Origin: UBA7985 sp002711265
GTDB lineage: Bacteria; Pseudomonadota; Alphaproteobacteria; UBA7985
Length of the DNA stretch: 64,000 nucleotides
NCBI GenBank assembly: GCA_965660945.1
Contig: CBFIBS010000010.1
Coordinates: 1 to 64,000, forward strand
Direction of reading: 5' to 3'
Positions 1 to 8,178 of this stretch are shown piece after piece (the first letter of the stretch is position 1; every line of letters starts with the position of its first letter). The notes beneath the pieces are model-generated. The model was not told where the DNA came from, made no database searches, and worked only from the letters and a program-made list of their open reading frames with translations. Made by a program: the position numbers and the translations under genes.

Positions 1-2
1 GC

Positions 3-28
3 GCGGTCGGGGACAAGTCGGCGCAACC
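3..28 (+). repeat. degenerate copy of the 3' part of a dispersed repeat
   Basis: Gapless alignment with positions 118-143 gives about 21 identities in 26 bases, with the same ends (GCGGTCG and GTCGGCGCAACC). The copy sits 115 bases upstream of the better copy at 85-140. It lies at the edge of the window, so its full extent is unknown. Confidence 0.35.
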
Positions 29-76
29 GTGTTTCAACGTAGATCTCCAACGCGTTCACAGGCGCAGTCGTTTTGA

Positions 77-94
77 GCGCAAGGGAAAATGCGC
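77..94 (+). repeat. inverted repeat GCGCA-N8-TGCGC (dispersed motif)
   Basis: Five-base arms GCGCA and TGCGC flank the spacer AGGGAAAA. The same spacer with arms ACGCA and TGCGT occurs at 43580-43597, so the outer base pair changes while pairing is kept. It overlaps the start of the 56-base repeat at 85-140. Function is unknown; a protein site or a small hairpin are both possible. Confidence 0.45.
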
Positions 95-140
95 GACGCC
101 TTGGCGAAGACCGCGAAGCGGTCGAGACAAGGTCGGCGCA
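85..140 (+). repeat. dispersed 56-base hairpin repeat, copy A
   Basis: This copy matches 35750-35805 at about 45 of 56 positions without gaps: the first 11 bases and the last 25 are identical, and the middle diverges. A six-base stem with a GAA loop (GACCGC / GCGGTC, 110-124) lies inside. In the other copy one base pair becomes a G-T wobble, so pairing is kept. Both copies are intergenic. The pattern resembles a REP-like element, but that is inference from two good copies. The rest of 1-246 holds no gene I can support; the lysK leader and promoter must lie here. Confidence 0.6.
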
Positions 141-246
141 ACCTTCTTTACGTGTTTGGGCCGCCATGCAGGTTTGTGGAATTTTGTAAGCGCGTCAAAC
201 AGCCTAAACTCCCGCCCAAGTCCAAAGACGCAGGAAACCCAGACAA

Positions 247-1863
247 ATGACAGCGCTCTCCCAGCTTGCCGACGCCGCCCGTGCCTGGCCCTTTGAAGAA
301 GCGAAGAAGCTCAAGAAACGTCTGGGCGGCAAGGCGCCGGCCAAGGGGTACGTCCTGTTCGAAACCGGCTACGGCCCTTCGGGCCTGCCCCATCTGGGCA
401 CCTTCGGTGAGGTCGCGCGTACGACCATGGTCAAGCGTGCCTTCGAGGCCCTGTGCCCCGACATCCCGACCAAGCTGGTCGCCTTCTCCGACGATATGGA
501 CGGGCTGCGCAAAGTACCCACCAACGTCCCCAATCAGGAGCTGCTGGCCCAGTCGCTCGACAAGCCGCTGACTCAGGTACCGGACCCCTTCGGCGAGGAG
601 ACGTCATTCGCTGCCCAGAACAACCGCCGCCTGCAGCGCTTCCTCGACAGCTTCGGCTTCGACTACGAGTTCAAGTCTTCGACCGAAACCTACCAGTCCG
701 GCGAATTCGACGAAGCGCTGGTGCGCATGGCCGAGACCTATGAGAAGGTCATGGGCATCATGCTTCCCACCCTCGGCGACGAGCGCAAGGCAACCTATTC
801 GCCTTTCCTGCCGATCTCGCCGGTCAGCGGCAAGGTGCTGCAGGTGCCCATGCTCAGCGTTGATGCTGGCGCCGGTACCATCACCTACCGTGAGCCCGAA
901 ACCGGCGATGAAATCACCCAGCCGGTGACCGGCGGTTCGTGCAAGGTGCAGTGGAAGCCCGACTGGGCTCTGCGCTGGTACGCGATGCAGGTCGATTACG
1001 AGATGTACGGCAAGGACCTGATCGACAGCGCCAAGATCGCTGCACGCATCACCAGTGCGCTGGGTGGCCCGGCGCCGGAGGGCTTTTCCTACGAATTGTT
1101 CCTCGACGAGCAGGGCCAGAAGATTTCCAAGTCCAAGGGCAACGGGCTTTCTATCGAGGAGTGGCTCGAATATGGCCCTGCCGAGTCCCTGTCGCTCTAC
1201 ATGTTCCAGCGCCCGCGCGCAGCCAAAAAGCTGCACTTCGACGTCATCCCCAAGGCCGTCGAAGACTACGTGACTTTCCTGGAAAAATTTCCGGGCGAGG
1301 CCGGTGAAAAGCAGTTGGAAAACCCCACCTGGCACATCCACGGGCAGGACCGCGTCCCCGCGGCCGAAGACGGGGTTTCTTTCAGCATGCTGCTCAACCT
1401 CGCCTCGGTGGTGAATGCCGACGACCCCGGGGTACTCTGGGCCTTCATCCAGCGCTATCGGCCTTCGGCTGGCCCGGAGAGCACACCCTTCCTCGCCAAG
1501 CTGGTCGACCACGCGGTTTGCTACTACCGCGATCGGGTGGCGCCGACGAAAACCTACCGCGCCCCGACCGAGGCCGAGGCCGCCGCCTTCACCGCACTCG
1601 ACACCGCGCTCGCAGTCTTCGAAGGCCAGAACACCCCTGCCGAAGACCTGCAAACCGCTGTGTTCACCGTGGGCAAGGCCGCTGGCTACGAGAACCTGCG
1701 CGCGTGGTTCCAGGCGCTGTATCAGGTCCTGCTGGGTCAGGATCAGGGCCCGCGCTTCGGCTCCTTCATCGCGCTCTATGGCGTCGCTGAGACCCGCGCG
1801 CTGCTGCAGCAGGGCATCCGGGGCGAGCTTGCCGCCCCGACGGCTGACGCGACGGCCACATGA
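247..1863 (+). CDS. lysK: lysine--tRNA ligase, class I
   Basis: The 538-residue product charges tRNA-Lys with lysine in the cytoplasm. It is the class I (Rossmann) type, unrelated to the class II LysS of most bacteria. The HIGH-like signature is GPSGLPHLGT (about residues 43-52) and the KMSKS-like loop is KISKSKGNG (about residue 292); length is normal for the bacterial and archaeal class I family. The ATG at 247 is preceded by an AGGAAA ribosome site. The stop overlaps the start of the DUF952 gene by four bases (ATGA), so the two are probably co-translated. Class I LysRS is common in alphaproteobacteria. Whether the genome also has lysS cannot be told here. Confidence 0.97.
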   Translation: MTALSQLADAARAWPFEEAKKLKKRLGGKAPAKGYVLFETGYGPSGLPHLGTFGEVARTTMVKRAFEALCPDIPTKLVAFSDDMDGLRKVPTNVPNQELLAQSLDKPLTQVPDPFGEETSFAAQNNRRLQRFLDSFGFDYEFKSSTETYQSGEFDEALVRMAETYEKVMGIMLPTLGDERKATYSPFLPISPVSGKVLQVPMLSVDAGAGTITYREPETGDEITQPVTGGSCKVQWKPDWALRWYAMQVDYEMYGKDLIDSAKIAARITSALGGPAPEGFSYELFLDEQGQKISKSKGNGLSIEEWLEYGPAESLSLYMFQRPRAAKKLHFDVIPKAVEDYVTFLEKFPGEAGEKQLENPTWHIHGQDRVPAAEDGVSFSMLLNLASVVNADDPGVLWAFIQRYRPSAGPESTPFLAKLVDHAVCYYRDRVAPTKTYRAPTEAEAAAFTALDTALAVFEGQNTPAEDLQTAVFTVGKAAGYENLRAWFQALYQVLLGQDQGPRFGSFIALYGVAETRALLQQGIRGELAAPTADATAT

Positions 1864-2207
1864 GCACCCTGATCTATCACATGGCCCACGAAGCCGACTG
1901 GGCCGCCGCCCTCAACAGCCGCACTTACGCCGGTTCCGCCGATGACCGGCGCGATGGCTTTATCCACTTTTCCGCCGGCGCCCTCATCGCCGGGTCGGCC
2001 GCCAAGCACCGCGCCGGACAGGCCGACCTGCTGCTGGTGTGCTGCGACGCCGAAGCCCTGGGTCCGGCGTTGAAGTGGGAAACCTCCCGCGACGGCATCG
2101 ATTTCCCGCACCTGTACCGGCCCCTCGACCCGGCCGAGGTGCTGTGGACCGTGCCTCTGCCGCTTGGTCCCGATGGGGTGCATATGTTCCCCGAACGGCT
2201 GGACTGA
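1860..2207 (+). CDS. DUF952 domain protein
   Basis: This 115-residue cytoplasmic protein matches the DUF952 family in size and in its GFIHFS motif (about residues 31-36), with an N-terminal LIYHMA strand. Members are small proteins of unknown biochemical role, often encoded beside pyrD in alphaproteobacteria. Here the gene overlaps lysK by four bases and ends three bases before the pyrD fusion gene, so the three look like one operon. No signal peptide or membrane segment is visible, and I cannot suggest a reaction. Confidence 0.85.
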   Translation: MSTLIYHMAHEADWAAALNSRTYAGSADDRRDGFIHFSAGALIAGSAAKHRAGQADLLLVCCDAEALGPALKWETSRDGIDFPHLYRPLDPAEVLWTVPLPLGPDGVHMFPERLD

Positions 2208-2210
2208 TCC

Positions 2211-4124
2211 GTGTCGCTGTGGTCGCTCACCCCCCGGCTGCTGCGGGTCTTTGACCCGGAAACGGCACACCGCCTGACCATCGCCGGTCTGCGGCTGGGG
2301 CTCCACCCGCGCCCCACTCACGCGCTCTCTGACCTAGCGACGCAACCGACATCTTCCCCGGATTCACGCTCTCAAGCCGCAATCCACCTGTTCGGCAAAG
2401 CCCTGCCAAACCGCCTCGGGCTGGCGGCGGGTTTTGACAAGGATGCAGAGGCTGTCCCCGCGCTAGCCGCCCTTGGCTTCGCCGCCGTCGAAGTCGGCTC
2501 CGTGACCCCACTGCCCCAGCCCGGCAACCCGCGCCCGCGGGTGTTTCGCCTGCCCGCCGACGCTGCCGTGGTCAATCGCTACGGCTTCAACTCCAGCGGT
2601 CACGACCAGGTCCGGCGCAATCTCGACAGGCTCAGGCCGGAACAGCGCCCGGCGCTGCTCGGGGTCAACCTCGGCGCCAACAAGACCTCGGAGAACGTGC
2701 CCCGGGACTTCGCCCTCGGCGTCAGCCGGTTTGCCGACCTCGCCGATTATCTGGTGATCAACGTCTCCAGCCCCAACACACCCGGCCTGCGCGACCACCA
2801 GACGATCGACGCGCTGGCGCGGATCCTCGATCTCGCCCTCGACGCGCGGGCTCAGGGCCCGGCGACCCCGATCCTGCTCAAGATAGCGCCCGACCTCGCT
2901 GACGAAGACGTTGCGGCCATCGTCGATCTGTCCATCGAGCGCGGGATCGACGGCCTGATCGCCACCAATACGACCATCCAGCGCCCCGCCGGTCTCAAGG
3001 GTGCAGCGCAGGCGGAGAGCGGCGGTCTGTCCGGCCAGCCGCTGTTCGACCAGGCCAACCGCGTGCTCGCCAACATCCGGGAGCAAGCCGACGACCGCCT
3101 CGTCGTCTTCGGCACCGGCGGGGTCGGCTCCCCGGCACAGGCCGAAGAAAAGCGCCGCCACGGCGCGGATCTGGTGCAGCTTTACACCGGCCTGATCTAC
3201 GGCGGCCCGGGGCTGGTCCGGCCGCTGGCACAGGCGCTGTCGGCCGTGCCGAAGCGTGCGCGGCTGACCAAGGGCCTCGGTACCCTGCTTGACCAGCACA
3301 GCTATCGCGGCCTGATCGTTGATCTCTGGGGGGTCATGCACAACGGCGAGACGCTGTTCCCCGAGGCGCTCGACGCGCTGATGCAGGCTCGGGCGCGGGG
3401 GGTGCAGGTGCAGTTCCTGTCCAACGCCCCGCGTCGCGCGGCTTCGGTCGGAACCCTGCTCGACAGGCTGGGCATGCCGCGCGAGGCCTACGACGGGATT
3501 GTCTCCAGCGGTGAGGAAAGCTGGCAGGTGCTGAAGGTGCGCAGCCTACCCTTCTACCGCGACCTTGGCCCGGTCTGCTTCCACCTTGGTGCCGGGGCCA
3601 AGGACGCCAACATGCGCGACGGTCTCGATTTCCGTTTTCAGGACGCCATCGATGGCCCGGAGGGCCGGGCGGATTGGATCCTGAACACCGGCCCGGAAGC
3701 CAGCACCGACCTCGCTGAGTGGGTCCCGGTGCTGCAGCAGGCGCTCGACGCCGGCCTGCCGATGGTATGCGCCAACCCCGACCGGGTTGTCATGCGCGGC
3801 ACGGCAAAGGAGCTCTGCGCCGGGTCGCTGGCCGAGTGGTACGAAGCGCAGGGCGGTGCCGTGCAGTGGCACGGCAAGCCCTTCGCCGATGTTTACCGGG
3901 TCGCGCGCGCGGCCATGGGCCTGCAGCGCCAGCAGGTGCTGGCCATTGGTGACAGTTTTACCACCGACGTGGCAGGTGCCCGGTCGGCAGGGATCGACGT
4001 GCTGCTAGTCAACACCGGCATCCATCAGACCGATCTCGGCGCTGATTTGCAGGCCGGGGTGGAGCGGCTGTCCCGGGAAAAAGGACTCTGGCCGAGTTTC
4101 GTCGATCACCGGCTCCGTTTCTGA
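2211..4124 (+). CDS. pyrD: dihydroorotate dehydrogenase (quinone) fused to HAD-IIA hydrolase
   Basis: One uninterrupted 637-codon frame. Residues 1-345 are class 2 PyrD, the inner-membrane flavoenzyme that oxidises dihydroorotate to orotate with quinone: an amphipathic N-terminal helix region, GSVTPLPQPGNPRPRVFRLP, VINVSSPNTPGLR, IATNTT and FGTGGV phosphate-binding segments. About residues 360-637 form a HAD hydrolase of the TIGR01459 type: DLWGVMHNG (motif I, with Trp where the second Asp usually lies), LSNAPR (motif II) and IGDSFTTDVAGARSAG (motif IV). The linker is about 15 residues and carries no stop. Start is GTG at 2211, three bases after the DUF952 stop. PyrD alone is usually about 340-370 residues. 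Internal initiation at a GTG in the linker could also release the HAD part separately. Confidence 0.9.
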   Translation: MSLWSLTPRLLRVFDPETAHRLTIAGLRLGLHPRPTHALSDLATQPTSSPDSRSQAAIHLFGKALPNRLGLAAGFDKDAEAVPALAALGFAAVEVGSVTPLPQPGNPRPRVFRLPADAAVVNRYGFNSSGHDQVRRNLDRLRPEQRPALLGVNLGANKTSENVPRDFALGVSRFADLADYLVINVSSPNTPGLRDHQTIDALARILDLALDARAQGPATPILLKIAPDLADEDVAAIVDLSIERGIDGLIATNTTIQRPAGLKGAAQAESGGLSGQPLFDQANRVLANIREQADDRLVVFGTGGVGSPAQAEEKRRHGADLVQLYTGLIYGGPGLVRPLAQALSAVPKRARLTKGLGTLLDQHSYRGLIVDLWGVMHNGETLFPEALDALMQARARGVQVQFLSNAPRRAASVGTLLDRLGMPREAYDGIVSSGEESWQVLKVRSLPFYRDLGPVCFHLGAGAKDANMRDGLDFRFQDAIDGPEGRADWILNTGPEASTDLAEWVPVLQQALDAGLPMVCANPDRVVMRGTAKELCAGSLAEWYEAQGGAVQWHGKPFADVYRVARAAMGLQRQQVLAIGDSFTTDVAGARSAGIDVLLVNTGIHQTDLGADLQAGVERLSREKGLWPSFVDHRLRF

Positions 4125-4140
4125 ACCCCGAATCCATTAG

Positions 4141-4203
4141 TATTATGCGAAAAAATCCGTTGAAGCCTTTGTAAAACTGTTCTATTTTTTGGTTTATTAT
4201 GCG
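4141..4203 (+). promoter_or_regulatory. sigma-70-like promoter flanked by a 9-base direct repeat
   Basis: TTGAAG (4160-4165) and TATTTT (4183-4188) are separated by 17 bases, a good -35/-10 pair in an unusually AT-rich stretch. The nonamer TATTATGCG occurs on both sides, at 4141-4149 and 4195-4203, in the same orientation. That layout would suit an operator pair, but this is inference. The next gene starts at 4281. Confidence 0.55.
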
Positions 4204-4280
4204 GCACGTCCAAGATTTTTCAGGGCGGCCGATGATTTTCAGCCCGTTTCGGGCCCGCATTTTGATCAGGAGCAGTGCCC

Positions 4281-7040
4281 ATGGCGGCGCAGAAGAAGCC
4301 CGTAATCCAACCCGCATCCCGGTTTGAATCGATCACGCCCGCGCTGGTAATCGCCTGCATTATGACCGGTGCCTGGTTCGTCGCCGGCTGGTCGCTGTTC
4401 GGCTACTACGGTGGGCCGTCAGGCTTTGCCGCGCTCAGCCCCGCCGAAGTCGGTCTGGTGGTCTGCGGCGGCCTGCTGCCGCTGATGGTGATCTGGCTGC
4501 TGTGCGGGATGATGATCGTCGGCACCCGCATGCGTAACGCCATGATGACCGAGCTCAGCGCCCTGCGCACGGTCAACATCATGCCCGAGGAAACCCAGAG
4601 TCACATCCGTTCGATCACCCGCGCCTTCGAAGACCGTGTCGAGCACCTGCAAGGGGTGACCAGCGGCATCCTCGCATCGCTGGACCGGGCCACGGGTCAC
4701 TATGAGTATCAGTCCGAAGTGCTGGAAACCCTCTCCGGCCGGGTGCACGAACAGACAACTGAGCTGTCGACCACCCTGCAGGATCAGACCGAGCAAGTCA
4801 CCGTCGCCGAAGCCCGAATCGATCGCATGGTCAACCGGATGAAGCACGCCATGGATGACGTTCGCGAAGCCGGGGAAGGCTTCCGCGCCAACCTCGTCGC
4901 CCCGATCGAGGAAGTGCAGGAGACGTTGGGCAAAGCCAACTCACGCATCAACGACCAGATCGACGCCATCTGGTCCCGGCTGGAACTGCTCGACGCGGCC
5001 CAGTCCGAGACCGAAGAAGCCTCCATCCGCACCCGCGAGGTGCTCGAGGGCGAATCCCACAACCTGCGCGAGGCTGCCAAGGAAGCCCTCGGCAACGTCG
5101 AAACCATGTCGGGCAAGCTGGAATCCCAGATCGGCCTGCTCAAATCGGTCTCTGAGGACGCCAACGGTGTCGCTGATCAGATGCAGAACCGTCTGGAGGA
5201 GCAGTCTTCTGCGCTGGCCAAGGCCGGGGACGACCTCGCCGCCCACGCCGAAGACCTGCACCGGGCGATCGAGGCGCAGGTGAGCCACCTCGGCCACCTG
5301 CAATCCTCTGTCGAAGGCTACGGCGACGTAATTTCGCGCGAATTCGAGCAGAAGGTCGAGACGCTGATGAACGCCGCGCGCGAAGCCGCCGACATCGTTG
5401 GCGAGCACACCGCCCGCGCGACGCGGCAGGCCATCGAAGAGCTTTCCGAGAACGGCGACCGCCTGACCGGCAACATCGGCGTCGTCTCTGACCGCGTCGA
5501 ACAACTGACCGAATCCCTCAACGGTGGCGCTCGTCGGTTGCAGGACACCACGCTGTCGGTTCAGGCCACGCTCAAGGTCAGCGCGCAGGACGTAGCCGCG
5601 ACCCTGATCGAGGCCACCAAGGCGGCCGAGAAACGCTACGTCGAGCTCGGCGATGCGTGGGCAGAGACGCTGGAGGATCAGGCCGAACGCGTCGAGGCGC
5701 TGCAGGACATGGCGACCGCCGCCGAAGACAACGCCTTCGCCCACGCCGAAGAGTCGGTGGTTCACCTCGCGCGGCGGCTGGACAGGGCCTTGCAGGACCG
5801 TTTCGAAGACGAGGACGGCGCCTTCAATACCGCCCAGCGGCAGATCGACGCCGCCGGTCAGCGGACGGTCGAGAACTATCAGCGTCTGGTAGGCAGCTTC
5901 GTCCACGACCTGACCGACACCGCCGGGGCAGAGATGGAACGGCTGGTGGTCTGGGGGCAGGAGATCCCGCGCGCTGCCGAGCACCTGCGCGAAACCGCCG
6001 CCGAGATCACCCACCAGATGGACGAGCAGACAAAGAGCCTGCTGGCCCGCACCAACGAAGTGCGCCACGCCACCACGGACGCGCTGGTCAGTGCGCAGGC
6101 CCTGTTCAAGGGCATCGCCGAAGCACCCGAGCGCCTTACCGCCACCGTTGCCTCACTGGGGCAGGCGAGCACCGCCGCGGTCGAGGATCTGCGTGAGCAG
6201 ACCGAAGCGCTGAACGGGCAGCTGCTGGACTGCCGCAACCGGCTCGCCAGCCTGACTGACGGCTTTAACGGGGGCCTCGATGAGGGTCAGATCGACGCCC
6301 GCCTGCAGCAGCTTGCCGAAGCGATCAACGGCGCGCAGACGGCGCTGGTCGAGGCCGCTGCAGCCTTCGACGCCACCACACAGGACGCCAGCAACGTGGC
6401 CAATCAGGCGGCTGAAAGGCTGACCAATTCCACCTCACTGGTCGCTGATCAGGTCCAGACCCTGCGCGATATCACCGCCAATCCGGAGGGCGACACCACG
6501 CTGCGCCGCGTCGCCGATCAGGCGGACGAGCTGCGCCAGATCCTCGAACAGGTCGGGATCGCGGCGGAAAATCATCAACTGACGCTGGTGCGGGTGTCCG
6601 AAGAGGCCAAGACCCAGTCCGAGCGGCTGCTCCAGACCGTCAAACAGAGCGAGCGCGACGCTTTTCTCAATCAGGCCGCATCCATGGTCGAAGCCCTGCA
6701 TCAGGTCGCGATCGACGTCGATACCATTCTGGACGGCGACCTGCCTTCAGATGTGGTGCAGGCGATTGAAGCCGGCGACCGGGGCGTTTCTGTCCGGCGT
6801 CTGCTCAAGCGCTACACGCCGGCCGGGGCCGGGGCGGGCGCCATGGCGGACCTATACGCCCGCGACCGCGCCTTTACCGAGCAGGTGGACCGCTATCTGG
6901 AGACCTTCGACAGCCTGCTCGCGCAGGCCAACCAGGTCGATCGCTCCAAACTGCTGCACACCACTTTCCTCACCGCCGACATCGGCAAACTTTACGTCTT
7001 CCTCGCCCGTTCGATCGGCGTGATGCAGGCAGCGGAGTAA
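4281..7040 (+). CDS. membrane-anchored long coiled-coil protein, function unknown
   Basis: The 919-residue product has two N-terminal membrane helices (about residues 18-41 and 57-79). Roughly 650 residues of heptad-rich, Glu/Ala/Gln-rich coiled coil follow, resembling methyl-accepting or apolipoprotein-like helical repeats. A more globular C-terminus of about 120 residues (from about 800) contains VRRLLKRYTPAGAGAGAM and ends in KLYVFLARSIGVMQAAE. No HAMP domain, chemoreceptor tip signature, ATPase or enzymatic motif is visible. A spatial scaffold or mechanical linker at the inner membrane is plausible, but that is inference. The ATG at 4281 has AGGAG eight bases upstream; the in-frame GTG at 4275 is too close to it. 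The gene stands alone, convergent with gpsA. Confidence 0.9.
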   Translation: MAAQKKPVIQPASRFESITPALVIACIMTGAWFVAGWSLFGYYGGPSGFAALSPAEVGLVVCGGLLPLMVIWLLCGMMIVGTRMRNAMMTELSALRTVNIMPEETQSHIRSITRAFEDRVEHLQGVTSGILASLDRATGHYEYQSEVLETLSGRVHEQTTELSTTLQDQTEQVTVAEARIDRMVNRMKHAMDDVREAGEGFRANLVAPIEEVQETLGKANSRINDQIDAIWSRLELLDAAQSETEEASIRTREVLEGESHNLREAAKEALGNVETMSGKLESQIGLLKSVSEDANGVADQMQNRLEEQSSALAKAGDDLAAHAEDLHRAIEAQVSHLGHLQSSVEGYGDVISREFEQKVETLMNAAREAADIVGEHTARATRQAIEELSENGDRLTGNIGVVSDRVEQLTESLNGGARRLQDTTLSVQATLKVSAQDVAATLIEATKAAEKRYVELGDAWAETLEDQAERVEALQDMATAAEDNAFAHAEESVVHLARRLDRALQDRFEDEDGAFNTAQRQIDAAGQRTVENYQRLVGSFVHDLTDTAGAEMERLVVWGQEIPRAAEHLRETAAEITHQMDEQTKSLLARTNEVRHATTDALVSAQALFKGIAEAPERLTATVASLGQASTAAVEDLREQTEALNGQLLDCRNRLASLTDGFNGGLDEGQIDARLQQLAEAINGAQTALVEAAAAFDATTQDASNVANQAAERLTNSTSLVADQVQTLRDITANPEGDTTLRRVADQADELRQILEQVGIAAENHQLTLVRVSEEAKTQSERLLQTVKQSERDAFLNQAASMVEALHQVAIDVDTILDGDLPSDVVQAIEAGDRGVSVRRLLKRYTPAGAGAGAMADLYARDRAFTEQVDRYLETFDSLLAQANQVDRSKLLHTTFLTADIGKLYVFLARSIGVMQAAE

Positions 7041-7044
7041 CACC

Positions 7045-7215
7045 ATGGCCAGTCGTCTTCGTCGTCGTATTCGTCGCCAAGTGCGCCGCCGGTTTCAGAC
7101 ATCCGCTGCGAGACTGCGGCTGAGCAAGGTTGTCACCTCTTCTGCCGGGGAGCCCTCGCCCCGCGACAGCCGGGCCACGGCTTCGGTAATGGGCAGCGAT
7201 ACCCCTTCGGTGTGA
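7045..7215 (+). CDS. possible short arginine-rich peptide (uncertain)
   Basis: An ATG four bases after the coiled-coil stop, with GGAG seven bases upstream inside the previous gene, opens a 56-codon frame. Its first 24 residues are highly basic (SRLRRRIRRQVRRRF). From 7095 it runs antisense to the end of gpsA, so that part is probably constrained by gpsA rather than by this frame. It may be chance. Confidence 0.2.
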   Translation: MASRLRRRIRRQVRRRFQTSAARLRLSKVVTSSAGEPSPRDSRATASVMGSDTPSV

Positions 7216-8054
7216 CCTGAGGCGATGAGGCTCAGGGCCGTGGCGGCGCCCTCGACGGTCGTGCCGCGGCTCAGCAGTTCGAGCGCAGACTGACCCTGCC
7301 CCAGATCGTGGCCGAAGCTGTAGTTGCGGGATTGCTGGTCCTGACAGGTCAGGGCCAGATCGCCGATCCCGGCCAGCCCGACCGCCGTGCGCGGATCACC
7401 GCCGTAGACCTCCGTCACCCGTTCCAGCTCCCGCAGGCCTCGTGTCATAAGCGCCGAACGGGCGCTGGCACCGAAGCCCATGCCGTCAGAACAGCCACAG
7501 GCGATGGCGACGACATTCTTCATCGCGCCGCAGATTTGCGCACCGATGGTATCCGCACTGGCATAGAGCCGCAGGCGCGGCGTGCTGAGCACCGCCAGCA
7601 GGCCTGCGTCCGGGTTTTCAGTCGCCAATGTCACTGCCGTCGGACGGTCTTCGAACAGGTCGAGCGAGAAGGACGGCCCGCTGAGCACGCCCAATCCCTG
7701 CGGCAGCGCCAGCGCGGTGCTGAGAAGGGTGCCCGTGCCGTCGGCAAAGCCCTTGGACACGGTGACGACGGCGTTGCCCGGCCGGATGCGGTCGCGCAAG
7801 GGTTCGAACACGCCGGTCTGCGCCTGCGCCTTCACGGCCAGAACCACCACGTCCTTGGCCGACATCAGGGCAAAGTCTGCGAGAACCCCGGCCCTGATAC
7901 CCGGCATGGCGGGGCATTCCGGCACCTTGGGATTGATACCGGTCTCGCGCAGGCTGGTCGCCTGTGCCGGGTCACGACACCAGAGCGCCACGGACCGTCC
8001 TGCCTGCCGCCAGGCGTAGGCCAGTGACGAGCCGAATTCGCCCGCGCCGATCAC
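7095..8054 (-). CDS. gpsA: glycerol-3-phosphate dehydrogenase [NAD(P)+]
   Basis: GpsA reduces dihydroxyacetone phosphate to sn-glycerol-3-phosphate for phospholipid synthesis. Seen: nucleotide-binding IGAGEFGSSLA at the extreme N-terminus, KGFADGTG, LSGPSF, GAMKNVVAIACG with the catalytic lysine, TRGLRELERV and GLAGIGDLALTC; 319 residues. The start is odd. The only standard start codon is the GTG at 8054, which places the first beta strand at residue 1, whereas homologues have a few residues before the VIGAG motif. The frame stays open upstream to 8123, reading ILDNSTIHVIGAG, with CTG and ATT codons but no ATG, GTG or TTG. A non-canonical start near 8075-8081 is possible. The gene is divergent from the ABC exporter and convergent with the coiled-coil gene. 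Confidence 0.93.
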   Translation of the reverse strand: MIGAGEFGSSLAYAWRQAGRSVALWCRDPAQATSLRETGINPKVPECPAMPGIRAGVLADFALMSAKDVVVLAVKAQAQTGVFEPLRDRIRPGNAVVTVSKGFADGTGTLLSTALALPQGLGVLSGPSFSLDLFEDRPTAVTLATENPDAGLLAVLSTPRLRLYASADTIGAQICGAMKNVVAIACGCSDGMGFGASARSALMTRGLRELERVTEVYGGDPRTAVGLAGIGDLALTCQDQQSRNYSFGHDLGQGQSALELLSRGTTVEGAATALSLIASGHTEGVSLPITEAVARLSRGEGSPAEEVTTLLSRSLAADV

Positions 8055-8178
8055 GTGAATCGTGCTGTTGTCCAGAATCAGGGCCCCAAGTCGTTTTTCG
8101 GCATAGCCGATCGCCTCTTGTTCTTAGCACCCATAGCCCGCACATGAATGTCAAAACCGACACCTTGAGAGCACCGGC

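Noticed and set aside
604..1653. Long reverse-strand open frame opposite lysK (349 codons)
   Set aside because: It is a shadow of lysK in high-GC DNA; the lysK frame has full family motifs and this frame has none.
4941..6068. Reverse frame of 375 codons opposite the coiled-coil gene
   Set aside because: It is created by the codon bias of the coiled coil; no ribosome site or domain is visible.
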